Assembly: GCA_024691065.1 (NCBI GenBank)
Contig: JAILOA010000221.1
Coordinates: 1-6,460, forward strand
Reading direction: 5' to 3'
Length of the DNA: 6,460 nucleotides
Origin: Lachnospiraceae bacterium
GTDB lineage: Bacteria; Bacillota; Clostridia; Lachnospirales; Lachnospiraceae
Below, piece by piece: positions 6,026-6,460 of this stretch; position 1 is the stretch's first letter; the number at the start of each line of letters is the position of its first letter. The position numbers and the translations under genes are program-made. Below the pieces are notes generated by a model. That model did no database searches. It saw nothing but the letters and a program-made list of their open reading frames with translations, and was not told the DNA's origin.

Positions 6026-6220
6026 AATCATTATATTTCTTTCTCACCATAATCTCCCTCTGCCTATTCTCAGATAATTAATCACTTCTTCCTCTCCGCA
6101 AGCTCCTTCTACGCTATTGTTCAAACAATAAATCACTACTTACTATCCGCTAGCTCCTTTTACACTATTTACAGAAAATAAATCACTTCTTCCTCTCCGC
6201 GAGCTCCTTCTGCACCTTCA
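6026..6220. repeat. 50-54-bp tandem repeat of the GPH transporter 3' end, three clear copies plus one decayed
   Basis: The motif AATCAC begins copies at 6080, 6131 and 6181 (offsets 51 and 50), each continuing with a CTTCTTCCTCTCCGC-like and AGCTCCTT core. The copy at 6181 is the real gene end. On the minus strand it encodes QKELAERKK-stop. The 6131 copy gives KELADSK-stop after an in-frame TAA. The 6080 copy gives KELAERKK-stop after an in-frame TAG. A fourth copy (6026-6079, with a few inserted bases) gives QREIMVRKK. The parental glutamine codon CAG has become TAA or TAG in the two middle copies. Confidence 0.88.
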
Positions 6221-6460
6221 GAAGCTCCTCGTCGCTAAGCTTAAACTTCTTCTTGAAGCATATAATCGCTGCGAAAAGTCCGACAATAGGTATGAGCGTC
6301 ATAACCATTCTAAGCCCCATCTGTGAGGAAGCTGCCACAGTCTTCGAGAAATCCACCGCCTTGTCAGCCTCTGCAACCGACTCACTACTGAGACTGAAAA
6401 CCGAAAGTGATATGGATGCAATAAATGCAGCGATACCCGAAGCGAGCTTCACCACAAATG
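6183..6460 (-). CDS. GPH-family sugar:cation symporter (MelB-like), C-terminal fragment
   Basis: About the last 92 residues of a membrane transporter are visible; the gene continues beyond the right edge. Two membrane segments (VVKLASGIAAFIASISLSV and MVMTLIPIVGLFAAIICF) are separated by a polar loop. They are followed by the tail KKKFKLSDEELLKVQKELAERKK. The MTLIPI segment and the K-L-[ST]-DEEL...QKEL-ERK tail are characteristic of glycoside-pentoside-hexuronide:cation symporters, 12-helix proteins that import sugars with Na+ or H+. The GTG at 6455 is an internal valine, since an open codon (TTT) precedes it and eleven or so helices are missing. Codon use is G/C-ending (CTC, GCG, GAG, AAG), clearly richer in GC than the genes to its left. 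No terminator hairpin follows; the downstream region is the 50-bp repeat. Confidence 0.8.
   Translation of the reverse strand, partial: FVVKLASGIAAFIASISLSVFSLSSESVAEADKAVDFSKTVAASSQMGLRMVMTLIPIVGLFAAIICFKKKFKLSDEELLKVQKELAERKK

Noticed and set aside
6024..6052. Small minus-strand gene starting at ATG 6050 after a GAGGGAG-like site
   Set aside because: The frame is only nine codons (MVRKKYNDC), and the sequence is explained as the fourth decayed copy of the GPH tail.
6183..6455. Stand-alone 90-residue membrane protein starting at GTG 6455
   Set aside because: The frame is open to the window edge, no ribosome binding site can be seen, and the sequence matches the C-terminal two helices and tail of GPH symporters.

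Overview
The window is AT-rich, and every gene I can support lies on the minus strand, so transcription runs from high to low coordinates. Strong AGGAGG-type ribosome binding sites, a Gram-positive type signal peptide, Ig-like secreted domains and an MBOAT/AlgJ-like acyltransferase pair suggest a low-GC Firmicute, probably a gut or rumen clostridium of the Lachnospiraceae type. This is inferred from style, not from a marker gene.

Layout in transcription order: (1) the C-terminus of a GPH-family (MelB-like) sugar:cation symporter at the right edge (6460-6183), followed by three to four decayed tandem copies of its own last codons (6182-6026). (2) A promoter, then a secreted two-Ig-domain protein with an unrecognised C-terminal domain (5851-4607), ended by a long-stem terminator (4542-4478). 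(3) A 34-bp tandem repeat and an extended -10 promoter driving a gene cluster. The cluster holds a Ser/Arg-rich, zinc-ribbon, single-pass membrane protein (4319-3066), then an MBOAT O-acyltransferase (3009-1612), then an AlgJ/AlgX-like SGNH partner (1398-190). (4) The first 12 codons of a short-chain dehydrogenase at the left edge (38-1).

The MBOAT and AlgJ-like proteins form a recognisable export-and-O-acylation pair. The MBOAT protein would pass acyl groups through the membrane and the anchored SGNH protein would place them on a surface glycan. The Ser/Arg-rich protein sits 56 bp upstream behind a shared promoter and may be a partner or an independent envelope protein; its function is unknown.

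The most unusual feature is structural. Three of the four genes whose 3' ends lie in the window with a downstream neighbour unblocked by a terminator (GPH, MBOAT, AlgJ-like) are followed at once by tandem repeats of their own 3' coding ends. The periods are 50-54, 41 and 112 bp. None is a multiple of three, and each copy still shows the terminal residues in its own frame. In addition, the secreted gene and the Ser/Arg gene carry in-frame 15, 18 and 27-bp repeats, and a 34-bp repeat lies upstream of the cluster promoter. The locus therefore appears unusually prone to tandem duplication.
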